Below, piece by piece: positions 41,367-50,304 of a DNA stretch of 64,000 bases. The stretch comes from an uncultured Christensenella sp. (GTDB taxonomy: Bacteria > Bacillota > Clostridia > Christensenellales > Borkfalkiaceae). Where the stretch lies: the NCBI GenBank assembly GCA_910578065.1, contig CAJTPB010000009.1:1-64000 (forward strand), read 5' to 3'. The translations under genes were made by a program, and so were the position numbers. Position 1 is the stretch's first letter, and each line of letters starts with the position of its first letter. Under the pieces are notes generated by a model. It did no database searches. It had not been told where the DNA came from and was given only the letters and a program-made list of their open reading frames with translations.

Positions 41367-43406
41367 ATGAGTATTTCGGCAAAAGACATTCGAAACATTG
41401 CGATCATCGGGCACAGCGGCGAGGGGAAAACCACTCTGTGCGAGGCGATTTTGTTCAACGGCGGTTCGATCGAGCGCATGGGAAGAACGGATGCGGGCAG
41501 CACCGTTTCCGACTTCGACGAACAGGAGATCGCGCGGAAGATGTCCGTTTCCCTTTCCGTATCGTACACGGTGTGGAAGGAAACGAAATTAAACTTGTTA
41601 GACGTACCGGGGTTTTACGATTTCGAAGGGGAGTACAATCAGGCGATGCGCGCGTGCGGCGCGGCGCTGATCGTTACGGGCGCAAACGGCGCCGTTACGG
41701 TGGGGGCGGATAAGGCGATCACGGGCTGCATCCGCGCGAAGAAACCCGCGATCGTATTCATCAACGGCATGGATAAAGAAAACGCCGACTATCACGGCAC
41801 CGTTGCCGCCCTCCGCGAACGGTATCACGGAAAGATCGCGCCCATTCAGATCCCCGTAATGGAGGGGAATAAAATGACGGGCGTCGTAAACGCGCTTACC
41901 GATAAGGCGTACCGCTTTACCAGCGTAGGCCCGGAAGAGGTGCCCGTTCCCCAATCGCTGAAAGAAGAGTTAGAGGCAATGCAATTTTCGCTGATGGAAA
42001 CGGCGGCGGAAAACGACGACGTATTGTTGGAAAAATATTTCGAAACGGGCGCGCTTTCGCGCGAGGAAACCATTCACGGCATTCGCAAAGGGATCTTCGC
42101 CATGAACGTGATCCCCGTTATGGCGGGCAGCGCGCTGCAAAACCGCGGCGTTATCAACTTGATGAACGAAATCGTAAAGTACGTTCCGCAGGCGGCGGAA
42201 CGCAGGGAACTTCCCGCAACCGATCTTTTAAAAGACGAAGTTGTGGGCATTGCGTGCAAAGAGGGCAAACCGCTTGCGGCGCAGGTGTTCAAAACGGCGG
42301 TAGACCCGTTTGTGGGCAAGCTGAATTATCTGCGCGTCTGCCGCGGCGTGTTAAAAACGGGCGCTACGGTGCTTAATCCCAATACGGGCACGCAAGAACG
42401 CATCGGCGCGCTTTATCTTGTAAAGGGAAAAAAGCAGGAAGCGGTAAGCGAGCTGTGCGCGGGGGATATCGGCGCGGTCGCAAAGCTTGTGAATACGGGC
42501 ACGGGCGATACGCTGTGCGACGAAAGCGCGCCCGTCAAATTCGACCCCATTCTGTTCCCTAAACCCGTTTTATACATGGCGGTTTCCGCAAAAGTGCGCG
42601 GCACGGAAGACAAAGTGTTTACAGGGCTTGCGCGCCTTGCCGAAGAGGATAAAAGTTTTACCGTAAGCAAATCGGATACGGGCGAAACGCTTATCGGCGG
42701 GCAGGGGGAAGTACACCTCGATATTATTTGCAAAAAGCTGAAAAGTAAATTCGGCGCGGATGCCGACTTGCATAAGCCCCGCATTGCGTATAAAGAAACG
42801 ATCCGCTCCGTCGCTTCGGCAGAAGGAAAGTATAAAAAACAGACGGGCGGGCACGGGCAGTACGGGCACTGCAAAATGCGCTTCGAACCGTGCGAAAACG
42901 ACTTCGAGTTTGCGGAAGAGGTCGTCGGCGGATCGGTGCCCAAGCAGTATATTCCCGCGGTGGAAAAGGGGATCGTCGAATGCCTGCCGCACGGCGTTTT
43001 GGCGGGGTATCCCGTCATCCGTATCAAGGCGGTGCTCTGCGACGGCAGTTATCACGAGGTAGACTCTTCCGAGGCGGCGTTTAAAGCGGCGGCGGAACTC
43101 GCCTTCCGCGAGGGCATGAAAAACGCTTCTCCCGTGCTGTTAGAACCTATTTGCAAATTGCGTATCGCCGTACCCGAACAGTACCTCGGCGACGTGCTGG
43201 GCGATTTGAATAAGCGCAGGGGCAGGATCGTGGGTATGGACGCGCAAGACGATTTGCAGGTGGTCACGGCAGAGGCGCCGCAATCGGAAATTTTAACGTA
43301 TGCAACGGCACTCCGTTCCATGACGCAGGGCAGAGGAAAATTTTCCGAAGCGTTCGTCCGTTACGAACAGGCGCCCGAATCGGTATTGCAAAACTTGCAA
43401 AAATAA
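41367..43406 (+). CDS. Elongation factor G-like GTPase
   Basis: 679 residues with all EF-G domains in order. G1 GHSGEGKTT, G3 DVPGFYDFEGE (DTPG in EF-G), G4 NGMDKEN where canonical EF-G has NKMD. Domain II about 290-370, III and V in the second half, domain IV GGHGQYGHCKM. Belongs to the EF-G-like paralogue group of Clostridia rather than the essential FusA. Role is probably in ribosome rescue, hibernation or antibiotic stress. The Lys-to-Gly change in G4 may weaken GTP selectivity. Own promoter with TATAAT near 41332 and AAGGGG before the ATG. Confidence 0.88.
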   Translation: MSISAKDIRNIAIIGHSGEGKTTLCEAILFNGGSIERMGRTDAGSTVSDFDEQEIARKMSVSLSVSYTVWKETKLNLLDVPGFYDFEGEYNQAMRACGAALIVTGANGAVTVGADKAITGCIRAKKPAIVFINGMDKENADYHGTVAALRERYHGKIAPIQIPVMEGNKMTGVVNALTDKAYRFTSVGPEEVPVPQSLKEELEAMQFSLMETAAENDDVLLEKYFETGALSREETIHGIRKGIFAMNVIPVMAGSALQNRGVINLMNEIVKYVPQAAERRELPATDLLKDEVVGIACKEGKPLAAQVFKTAVDPFVGKLNYLRVCRGVLKTGATVLNPNTGTQERIGALYLVKGKKQEAVSELCAGDIGAVAKLVNTGTGDTLCDESAPVKFDPILFPKPVLYMAVSAKVRGTEDKVFTGLARLAEEDKSFTVSKSDTGETLIGGQGEVHLDIICKKLKSKFGADADLHKPRIAYKETIRSVASAEGKYKKQTGGHGQYGHCKMRFEPCENDFEFAEEVVGGSVPKQYIPAVEKGIVECLPHGVLAGYPVIRIKAVLCDGSYHEVDSSEAAFKAAAELAFREGMKNASPVLLEPICKLRIAVPEQYLGDVLGDLNKRRGRIVGMDAQDDLQVVTAEAPQSEILTYATALRSMTQGRGKFSEAFVRYEQAPESVLQNLQK

Positions 43407-43417
43407 CGCGTTCGTCG

Positions 43418-43452
43418 AACGGCGGAAGGGATTTTCCCTTCCGTCGTTTTAC
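43418..43452 (+). terminator. Intrinsic terminator of the EF-G-like gene
   Basis: ACGGCGGAAGGG, ATTTT loop, CCCTTCCGTCGT, TTTT. Confidence 0.85.
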
Positions 43453-43509
43453 AACGGACAGTCGAGTTTTATATATTAAATTGCCGTAATAAAATAAGCA
43501 GGTGTATCT

Positions 43510-43546
43510 ACAAAAAACCGCGCCCCGCAAAAGCAGGGCGCAGGGA
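43510..43546 (-). repeat. Hairpin repeat, left copy
   Basis: GCGCCCC...GGGCGC hairpin preceded by CAAAAAACC; closely resembles the hairpin at 45003-45036 in the same orientation. On the minus strand it reads as a terminator with a T-run. Confidence 0.6.
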
Positions 43547-43598
43547 TCAACTTTTCAAGGTGTGATACCCGAATCGGTATTGTAAAATTTATAAAAGC

Positions 43599-43633
43599 AT
43601 AACGGACGGGATTTCCCGTCCGTTATGTTTTTA
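43599..43633. terminator. Bidirectional terminator
   Basis: ATAACGGACGGG, ATTT, CCCGTCCGTTAT followed by GTTTTTATTT. Confidence 0.8.
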
Positions 43634-43639
43634 TTTCCG

Positions 43640-43893
43640 TTACTCTTCTTCGTTTTTATCGTTCTTTTGTTTGTTTTTTATCTTCGCCGAAATTTTTTGC
43701 GTTAATTTATCCCAAAGCTGTTCCATTAACTTATCCGGCCACAACAAACCGAGAACAGCAAATGTCGGTGCAAGCCACTTCATGGTATCTCTGAGACGTA
43801 TTAAATGAATAACAGGTTCACTGTTCCAAAAGAAGAATAAAGTTAATAGGCATAGTAAAGAAACAAAAAGTAATTTTAATCCAAAATTTTCAT
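43640..43893 (-). pseudogene. Small membrane protein gene with a frameshift near its start
   Basis: Reading back from the stop at 43642-43640, the frame encodes about 80 residues: a hydrophobic N-terminus (LLFVSLLCLLTLFFFW), a second hydrophobic patch (WLAPTFAVLGLLWP) and a Lys/Glu-rich tail ending KNDKNEEE. The only well-placed ATG (43893-43891, with AAGGA upstream) is one base out of frame. One extra A in the AAAA run after it would restore MKNFGLKLLFV. It is either a true frameshift mutation, a slippage-controlled gene or a sequence error. Two-TM small protein, family unknown. Confidence 0.6.
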
Positions 43894-43909
43894 GCTTGAT
43901 ATTCCTTAT

Positions 43910-44833
43910 TTAGTTTTTATAACGAAATGCGACAGGTTTATCCGTACTTTTTTGATAATATTGTTTAATATTAGGATCAACGTTGATATCTACACTGGGT
44001 GGAAGGCTAAAGTTAAAGGAGAAGTCATAGGATGTTTCTGTTGTCCAATGGAAGTAATTCGCTACTGCGGAATTGTAACCGTTATAATCGGGATTGGAAT
44101 TTGCTTTTACAATTATAATCGAATATGTACCCGTATAATTGCCGATATCGAATTTGTAAACGCCGTAACTTCCGCTTGCATAATTCATTCGTATGGTTTT
44201 TTCGTCGGAAATGCGGAAACGCGCAGCAATTCCTATGTTCGGATTATAATTTGTAATTGCCTCTAAGCCGCGATATACATAAAAACTTGCGGAAACCAAA
44301 TTTTTCGGTACGGTAATGCTGGGGTGCGTCGTTTTATATTCGGTGCGGATACCGTCGCTGCAAAATTGTAACCAAGCCGTATCGGGCAGGGCGGTAAAAG
44401 AATCTCCCCAATAAATTGAAGCCGCATCTTGGAAAACGGGCATTTCTTTATTCCATGCCCAATTAAAGGATAATTGCTTTTCGGAAACGTTATCTTTATA
44501 AGAGATATGGCTAACCGTCAGCTTTCCCGTAAAGCCTTCCCAATCGTGCCCTAAATCGATCATAGGCATAATGCCGTCTTCCGTAACTGCCATGTCGCTT
44601 TCGAATACCGCTTTGTAATCGTAAAGCTGCCGTTTCGAACATTCACCCGTCATTTGTATAAATTCTTCCGAATAGCCGTTTTCGCGCAAATTTTAGTCGA
44701 CTATTACGATGGGGGCTTCCCCTGCGGGTAGTTCTTCCGCGCGGGAAGTTACCTTAAAACAAAGAATGCTTCCGATCGCGATTGCGGAAAGCAAGGTGGC
44801 GGACAAACAAGTTACAGTGATACTTTTGTTCAT
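43910..44833 (-). pseudogene. Secreted protein gene interrupted by an in-frame stop
   Basis: ATG at 44833 with GGGAGG upstream starts a signal peptide (KSITVTCLSATLLSAIAIG) and 46 codons, then an in-frame TAA at 44695-44693. The same frame continues for 260 codons (NLRENGYSEEFIQMTGECS...). The downstream part has beta-rich, aromatic sequence with a YDFSFNFSLPPS end. Without the stop it would be a 307-residue exported protein. Followed 17 bases later by the frameshifted small membrane gene on the same strand. Both are lower in GC than neighbours. Family not recognised. Confidence 0.7.
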
Positions 44834-44840
44834 AAGATTT

Positions 44841-45002
44841 CCTCCCTAACAGTTTATTTGCGAAAAAGCATTTTTGTGTTTTCGCAATTACATAGTAACA
44901 TATTTTACCAATTTTTCAATAGCTTTCTGAAAAAAATTTCATATATAAACGATTATGAATAACAATTAAATGTCAATAAATGACACACATTGGCGAATTT
45001 CG
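44841..45002. other. AT-rich intergenic region
   Basis: No gene seen. Carries the promoter area of the interrupted secreted-protein gene and a short palindrome TGTCAATAAATGACA (44971-44985). Confidence 0.35.
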
Positions 45003-45036
45003 ACAAAAACCGCGCCTCGCAAAAGCGGGGCGCGGG
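45003..45036 (-). terminator. Terminator hairpin, right copy of the repeat at 43510
   Basis: CCGCGCCTCG/CGGGGCGCGG with an AAAAG loop; on the minus strand followed by TTTTTG, ending the gene at 45051. Confidence 0.7.
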
Positions 45037-45050
45037 AAAAAGGTTGCCGC

Positions 45051-45572
45051 TTATCGAAGCGTTGGTAAAAGTTCCGCAATTATTTTTGCGCTTGCGCACA
45101 GTTCCGCGTCCGAAAGCGGTTCGCCGTATTCTTTCAGCGTTTCCCGCACGAATCGGGCAAGTTCTTCCCCCTGCTTTTCGCAGGAAAGCAAGGCATTTAA
45201 CACCTGTTCTCTTTTCTCCTGAGGAACGATTCCGTCTAACAGGGAAGAAAGCGCGGGCTGTTTCTTTTTTGCGCGGAAAAACTGCTCGTACGTCAAATAA
45301 TACAGCGTTGCCGCGCACCCGCAGGCAAATCCGTTTTCGAGTACGGTCGCCGCGTTTTGCACAAGATAAACCGCGCTTCGTTCCCTTATTGCCGCATATG
45401 CCGCATAAAAGAGGAGTCCCAAAAGAAAGGGCGCAAACAAATAAACTTTTTTAGGGCAGCGTTCGGGCAGTATCTTTTTCAGCAAGGATACGCACAGCGT
45501 AACGCCGAACGCAAGTAAAAGCACCTCCCACCGATATAAGCGGAAAGCGCCGAAAATTTGCATTACCGTCAT
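45051..45572 (-). CDS. Small integral membrane protein
   Basis: About 173 residues. Two or three membrane helices in the first 100 residues (WEVLLLAFGVTLCVSLL, YLFAPFLLGLLFYAAYAA), a charged linker (RAKKKQPALSSLLDG) and a helical cytoplasmic C-terminus. Start set at the ATG 45572 because AGAGG lies just upstream; a GTG two codons earlier overlaps that site. Family not recognised. A TACAAT box lies about 40 bases upstream. Confidence 0.7.
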   Translation of the reverse strand: MTVMQIFGAFRLYRWEVLLLAFGVTLCVSLLKKILPERCPKKVYLFAPFLLGLLFYAAYAAIRERSAVYLVQNAATVLENGFACGCAATLYYLTYEQFFRAKKKQPALSSLLDGIVPQEKREQVLNALLSCEKQGEELARFVRETLKEYGEPLSDAELCASAKIIAELLPTLR

Positions 45573-45648
45573 ATTCACCTCTGCATTTCCCGCCGCAACG
45601 GTATTGTATCACGAAAAAAGAAATCGTTGGGTTTTATATGACGGAATT

Positions 45649-46437
45649 TTAATTTTTTCCGCCTTTGGGCGGCGTGTTTAAATATTTTTTGTATTGGCGG
45701 TAAAATGTGGAATAGTTTTCAAAGGCGCATTTTGCCGCGGCTTCGGTGGGCGGCGTGCCGCCTGCGATCAGCTGCTGCGCGTATAATATGCGTTTTCGGT
45801 TAATGTATTGCATGGCGCTGATTTGCAGGTGATTGCGAAAGGCGTGCGTGATCCACGATTCGCTTACAAAAAACGTCTTTGCAAGCGAAGAAATATCGAG
45901 CGGTTTTTCCAAATTCTCGTCTACGTAGCGCAGAATTTCTCCGAGCAGCGGATGCACGACGGTCGCGCCGCCGCTTTGCGGCTGCGCTTCGTATTTCAGC
46001 GCAAGCAGAATAAAGTGTAGAATGCCTTGCAGCGCGATATAACGGTCTTCTTCCGAAGAATATTGTTCGATCGCGCAGACGGCGTTTTTGTACGCCCGCG
46101 CGATCGCGCTTTCGGCGGGCACGTTGTAATACGTCTGCATTTCGTCGAGGGCGGGCAAAAGAGGGTCGGGAAGCTCTTCTTTGGGAAAATTGATCACGAT
46201 CCTGTGATAGGGCGCATCCGAATTCAGCTTTGCAAAGTGGTATACGGAAGGGCGTATCAAAAGCAGATCGTTTTTGCGCAGGCGGTACACCGAATCCCCC
46301 ACAAGATAGTCGGAATTGCCCTCTAAAAAATAATACAATTCGTATTCGTTGTGCAAGTGGCGGCGAAAATCTTCCTTTACGGGATTGCGCGACTGCTTGT
46401 TTGCAAAATAAAATTTATCTTTGCGAAATTCTGCCAT
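45649..46437 (-). CDS. AraC-family regulator of the hexuronate operon
   Basis: 262 residues. N-terminal cupin sensor (about 15-110, HLHNEYELYYFLEGNSDYLV, RPSVYHF) and a C-terminal double helix-turn-helix (about 165-258, ISSLAKTFFVSESWITHAF and AAAKCAFENYSTFYRQYKKYL). Divergent from the nine-gene operon starting at 46549. Its ATG lies six bases after TATAAT (leaderless). An inverted repeat GTGCCGAAA/TTTCGGCAC lies in the spacers of both divergent promoters, so it probably controls itself and the operon in response to a uronate or glycoside. Confidence 0.9.
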   Translation of the reverse strand: MAEFRKDKFYFANKQSRNPVKEDFRRHLHNEYELYYFLEGNSDYLVGDSVYRLRKNDLLLIRPSVYHFAKLNSDAPYHRIVINFPKEELPDPLLPALDEMQTYYNVPAESAIARAYKNAVCAIEQYSSEEDRYIALQGILHFILLALKYEAQPQSGGATVVHPLLGEILRYVDENLEKPLDISSLAKTFFVSESWITHAFRNHLQISAMQYINRKRILYAQQLIAGGTPPTEAAAKCAFENYSTFYRQYKKYLNTPPKGGKN

Positions 46438-46548
46438 GTCGGCATTATAGCATGCGCGTGCCGAAATTGCAATCTATTTTGCTAAATTCGTTATTGATAT
46501 TCTTTTTCGGCACGGGTATAATGTTAAAAAAAAGAAGGAGGAAGCCGC
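46438..46548. promoter_or_regulatory. Divergent promoters with shared inverted-repeat operator
   Basis: Leftward: TTGCAA (46472-46467), 17 bp, TATAAT (46449-46444), six bases, ATG. Rightward: TTGATA (46494-46499), 17 bp, TATAAT (46517-46522). GTGCCGAAA (46458-46466) and TTTCGGCAC (46505-46513) sit in the two spacers, mirror images of each other. Confidence 0.75.
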
Positions 46549-47397
46549 ATGATTCGTTTGTGCGCGTTTTCGGACGAAGCGGACGCAAGTTTAAGCGGGC
46601 AGATCGACGCGCTGCACCGCAACGCGATCGCTCTTACCGAACTGAGAAGCGTAGGGGGCAAAAACGTTTCCAAATTGACGGAGGGGGAAGCGAAAGAAAT
46701 TTACAACACGTTAAAGCAAGAGGGGATCGCCGTATGGGCGTTGGGCTCCCCCTTGGGCAAGGCGGAAATCGACGTCGATTTTACGCAGTATCTCGAAGAG
46801 GTAAAGCACGTTTGCGCGCTTGCCTGCGCGCTCGGCACCGATAAAATTCGGGCGTTCAGCTTTTTTCATGCGGAAGGGCAGCGGCAAAAGGTGCTCGATC
46901 GTTTGAACCGAATGGCAGAAACGGCGAAAGCGTTCGGCGTAACGCTGTATCACGAAAACGAAAAGGAAATATACGGGGATATTGCTTCGCGCGTTTTCGA
47001 TTTAATGGAAAATCTGCACGGGTGGGAATTTGTTTACGATCCCGCAAACTTTATTCAGGTAGGGGAGCCCTCGCAAAAAACGTTGCCGCTGTTTGCGCAT
47101 AGGTGCGCGTACTATCATATCAAAGACGTAATTGCGGAAACGGGCGAACTCGTTCCCGCGGGCTGCGGCGATGGGGATCTGCGCGGGCTGATCGCGGGGA
47201 TTACGAAGGATACCGTGCTTACAATAGAGCCTCACCTTGCGGTGTTCGAAGGGTATGCGCAGATAGACGGCAGCCAAATGAAGCATAAATTCCGTTTCGA
47301 AAGCAAGGGGCAGGCGTTCGATCGTGCTGCCGCAGTGTTAAAAGAACTGCTTGCGCAAACGGGCTATCGCGAAGCGGACGGAGGGTATATCAAGTGA
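46549..47397 (+). CDS. Xylose-isomerase-like TIM-barrel protein (first of two)
   Basis: 282 residues of the sugar phosphate isomerase/epimerase (AP endonuclease 2) fold. Metal ligands are seen in TLYHENEKEIYGD, FVYDPANFIQVG, YYHIKDV and TIEPH. Such proteins act as isomerases, epimerases, dehydratases or, beside Gfo/Idh/MocA enzymes, as lyases that open 3-keto-glycosides. Strong AAGGAGG before the ATG. First gene of the uronate operon; overlaps the next by GTGA. Confidence 0.85.
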   Translation: MIRLCAFSDEADASLSGQIDALHRNAIALTELRSVGGKNVSKLTEGEAKEIYNTLKQEGIAVWALGSPLGKAEIDVDFTQYLEEVKHVCALACALGTDKIRAFSFFHAEGQRQKVLDRLNRMAETAKAFGVTLYHENEKEIYGDIASRVFDLMENLHGWEFVYDPANFIQVGEPSQKTLPLFAHRCAYYHIKDVIAETGELVPAGCGDGDLRGLIAGITKDTVLTIEPHLAVFEGYAQIDGSQMKHKFRFESKGQAFDRAAAVLKELLAQTGYREADGGYIK

Positions 47398-48167
47398 ACG
47401 CGGGCATCAATTTATTTTCTTTGCGCAAGCTGCTCGGCAGCGAAGAAGGCTTTTTATCTACGCTGCGCGCCTTAGCAAACATGGGGTATTCGTATCTGCA
47501 AATATCGGGCGCGCCCTGGAACGCCGCCCTCTTTGCAAAAGGCAGCAAAGAATACGGGCTGCCCGTGTATTTGACGCACGCGCCGATGGATCGCATTTTA
47601 AACGATACCGACGCTTTGATGAAAGAGCACGAACTGTTCGGGTGCGGCAATATCGGGCTGGGCATGATGCCCGTAGAAACGGTGATAGACGAAAGCGCGT
47701 GCAAAGCGTGCATTGAACGGTTGAACGGCGCGGCGGAGCGGATGAAGCGCAACGGGTTTACCTTTTTCTATCATCATCACCACTTCGAATTTTTCCGCCA
47801 TAACGGAGAAACGGTGTTCGAATATATGTTGAAAAACGCGCCCTCGATCAACTTTACGGCAGATTCTTATTGGCTGCAATACGGCGGCGTTACCCCCGAA
47901 TCGTACTTTAAAAAACTGCGCGGGCGCACGGCGTGCGTGCATTTAAAAGATTACCGCATCGTCTGCGAACAGAGCGATACGGGCGCGCGGTTAAAACCCG
48001 CGTTTGCGCCCGTCGGCTGCGGCTCGCTCGACTTTGCGGCGATCGTTAAGGCGGCGAAAAAAGCGGGCGCAAAGTATTTCTTCGTCGAACAAGACGACGC
48101 GTGCGATTATCCAGACCCGCTTGCCCAAGCGGAAAAAAGCATTCGGTATATTAAGGAGAATTTGTAA
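47394..48167 (+). CDS. Xylose-isomerase-like TIM-barrel protein (second of two)
   Basis: 257 residues, same fold as its neighbour but only distantly similar. Metal ligands in FYHHHHFEFF, NFTADSYWLQYGG, VHLKDY and FVEQDD. GTG start inside the stop of the preceding gene and TAATG overlap with the next show tight translational coupling. The substrate may be a keto-sugar made by the downstream dehydrogenases. Confidence 0.85.
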   Translation: MNAGINLFSLRKLLGSEEGFLSTLRALANMGYSYLQISGAPWNAALFAKGSKEYGLPVYLTHAPMDRILNDTDALMKEHELFGCGNIGLGMMPVETVIDESACKACIERLNGAAERMKRNGFTFFYHHHHFEFFRHNGETVFEYMLKNAPSINFTADSYWLQYGGVTPESYFKKLRGRTACVHLKDYRIVCEQSDTGARLKPAFAPVGCGSLDFAAIVKAAKKAGAKYFFVEQDDACDYPDPLAQAEKSIRYIKENL

Positions 48168-49351
48168 TGAAAGAAAAAATCAGATTCGGCGTGATCGGTT
48201 TGGGCAATCAAGGCTCTACCTACGTGTTAAAGTTATTCGACGAAGGAAAAATCGAAAACGGCGTCGTTACCGCCATGTGCGATTGTAACCCCGCCAAGAT
48301 CGAAGCGATCAAACAGAAAACGAAAAACAACGCGGCGCAGTATTTTACCGATTATAAGCAAATGCTTGCAAGCGGACTGTGCGACGCGGCGCTCATCGAA
48401 ACGCCCCACTATCTGCACCCCGAAATGGCGATCGAATGCTTTCGGAACGGGATCGCCGCGATTTCGGAAAAGCCCGCGGGCGTGTATGCCGAACAGGTAA
48501 AAGAGATGAACGAAGCGGCGAAAAAGAGCGGCGTGCCCTTTGCGATGATGTTCAACCAGCGCACTAACTGCGTATACCGCAAAATGCGCGAATTGTATCT
48601 TTCGGGCGAGATCGGAACGTTGCAGCGCGTCAGCTGGACGATCACCGATTGGTTTCGCACGCAACATTATTACGATACGGGAAGCTGGCGTGCGACTTGG
48701 GCGGGCGAAGGGGGCGGCGTGCTCATCAATCAATGCCCCCACCAACTCGATTTGATCGGTTGGATCTTGGGCGAACTGCCCGCAACCGTGCGCGGATTCT
48801 GCGAATACGGCAAGTGGCACGATATCGAAGTAGAAGACGAAGTTACCGCGTTTTTCACCTATCGAAACGGCGCGACGGGGGTGTTCATTACCACCACGGG
48901 CGAAACGCCGGGGGCGAACAGATTGGAAATTTCGGGCACGAAGGGCAAGCTGCTGTGCGAAGGGGATAAACTGTATTTATACCGCAACGCGCAAGACGGC
49001 AAAGAATTTTGCCTTACTTCGCAAGAGTCGTTCGCAAAACCCAAGTGCGTGCGGGAAGAGGTGCAAACGGACGGAAAAAATCCGCAGCATGCGGGCATAA
49101 TAAATAATTTCGCAAACGCTCTTTTGGGCAAAGAAGAACTGTTCGTCGCGGGCACGGAAGGCATTCACGGGGTAGAGTTGATGAACGCGATCGAACTTTC
49201 GGGCTGGCTGGGCGGCGAAGCGGTTTCCCTTCCCGTAGACGGAAAAGAGTATCTGCGCGAGCTGAACGTGCGCCGCGCGCATTCCCGTCTAAAAGAGCAG
49301 TGCGACGGCGTTGCGGAAAGTACCGAAAACACGTACGGAGGAAGCAAGTGA
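48167..49351 (+). CDS. Gfo/Idh/MocA-family oxidoreductase (first of two)
   Basis: 394 residues. Rossmann NAD(P) motif GLGNQGSTY, the diagnostic EKPAG, and a C-terminal alpha/beta domain with GGGVLINQCPHQLDLIGW. The family oxidises a sugar hydroxyl, often at C3. Starts at TAATG with the previous stop; AAGGAGAA upstream. Paired with a second paralogue directly downstream. Confidence 0.9.
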   Translation: MKEKIRFGVIGLGNQGSTYVLKLFDEGKIENGVVTAMCDCNPAKIEAIKQKTKNNAAQYFTDYKQMLASGLCDAALIETPHYLHPEMAIECFRNGIAAISEKPAGVYAEQVKEMNEAAKKSGVPFAMMFNQRTNCVYRKMRELYLSGEIGTLQRVSWTITDWFRTQHYYDTGSWRATWAGEGGGVLINQCPHQLDLIGWILGELPATVRGFCEYGKWHDIEVEDEVTAFFTYRNGATGVFITTTGETPGANRLEISGTKGKLLCEGDKLYLYRNAQDGKEFCLTSQESFAKPKCVREEVQTDGKNPQHAGIINNFANALLGKEELFVAGTEGIHGVELMNAIELSGWLGGEAVSLPVDGKEYLRELNVRRAHSRLKEQCDGVAESTENTYGGSK

Positions 49352-50304
49352 AATCGGCTGTGATCGGTTTGGGCGTAATCGGAAAGGTGCACGCCGAACT
49401 GTTAAAACAAAACGGAACGCTCGCCGCCGTGTGCGATTGCGACGGGGAAAAGCTGCGCCTGTATCAAGGCGTGCGCGGGTATAACGACTGGCGGGAACTG
49501 CTCGAAAAAGAGCGCCCCGACGCGGTGCATATCTGCACGCCCCACTGTTTGCATGCGGAAATGACGATTGCCGCGCTCGAACAAAACATCAACGTGTTGT
49601 GCGAAAAGCCGCTGTACATGCGTAGGGAAGAAATCGAAAAAATCCTTTCCGCCGAACGAAATTCCCGCGCGCAGCTGGGGGTATGCTTTCAAAACAGATA
49701 CAATCCATCGTCGCTGTACGCGAAAAATTTTTTGCGCGGAAAAACCGTTTCGGGCGGCGCGGGCATGCTTGTTTGGCGGCGGGATAAGCAATATTACGCT
49801 TCCGCTCAATGGCGGGGAACGCGCGCGGGCGAAGGGGGCGGGGTGCTTATCAATCAGGCATTGCACACCGTCGATCTGCTGTGTTGGTTTTTAGGAGTTC
49901 CCGATTTCGTTACGGCAACCGTTTGCAATCTTTCGCTGCAAAACGTTATCGAAGTAGAGGATACGGCGGTCGTGCGCTGTACGGGAAAAAGCGGATTTTC
50001 GCTGTTTGCGACTAACGGCGGCGCGCGGGATTTTCCGCCCGAAATCGTATTGCAGGCGGAAGGCGGCGAACTGCGCGTTTTGCCGAACGGCGTGTTTGTA
50101 AACGGCGAAAAGGTGCCCGTGGCGCGCATGCGCGAAGGGCTGGCAAAGCCCTGTTACGGCGGCGGGCACGGCGCGCTCGTCGAAGATTTTTACGACTGTT
50201 TGCGTACGGGCAGAAAGTTTGAAATCGACGGAAAAGAGGGCGCAAAGGCGGTAAAAATCGTGCTTGCGGCATACGAAAGCGCGGGAAAGGAAGTAAAGGT
50301 ATGA
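49348..50304 (+). CDS. Gfo/Idh/MocA-family oxidoreductase (second of two)
   Basis: 318 residues from a GTG at 49348 that overlaps the preceding stop and has CGGAGG upstream; an earlier ATG only reads the end of the preceding gene. Motifs GLGVIGKVH, CEKPLY and GGGVLINQALHTVDLL. Shorter than the first paralogue in its C-terminal domain, so the two probably act on different substrates or steps. Confidence 0.88.
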   Translation: MKSAVIGLGVIGKVHAELLKQNGTLAAVCDCDGEKLRLYQGVRGYNDWRELLEKERPDAVHICTPHCLHAEMTIAALEQNINVLCEKPLYMRREEIEKILSAERNSRAQLGVCFQNRYNPSSLYAKNFLRGKTVSGGAGMLVWRRDKQYYASAQWRGTRAGEGGGVLINQALHTVDLLCWFLGVPDFVTATVCNLSLQNVIEVEDTAVVRCTGKSGFSLFATNGGARDFPPEIVLQAEGGELRVLPNGVFVNGEKVPVARMREGLAKPCYGGGHGALVEDFYDCLRTGRKFEIDGKEGAKAVKIVLAAYESAGKEVKV

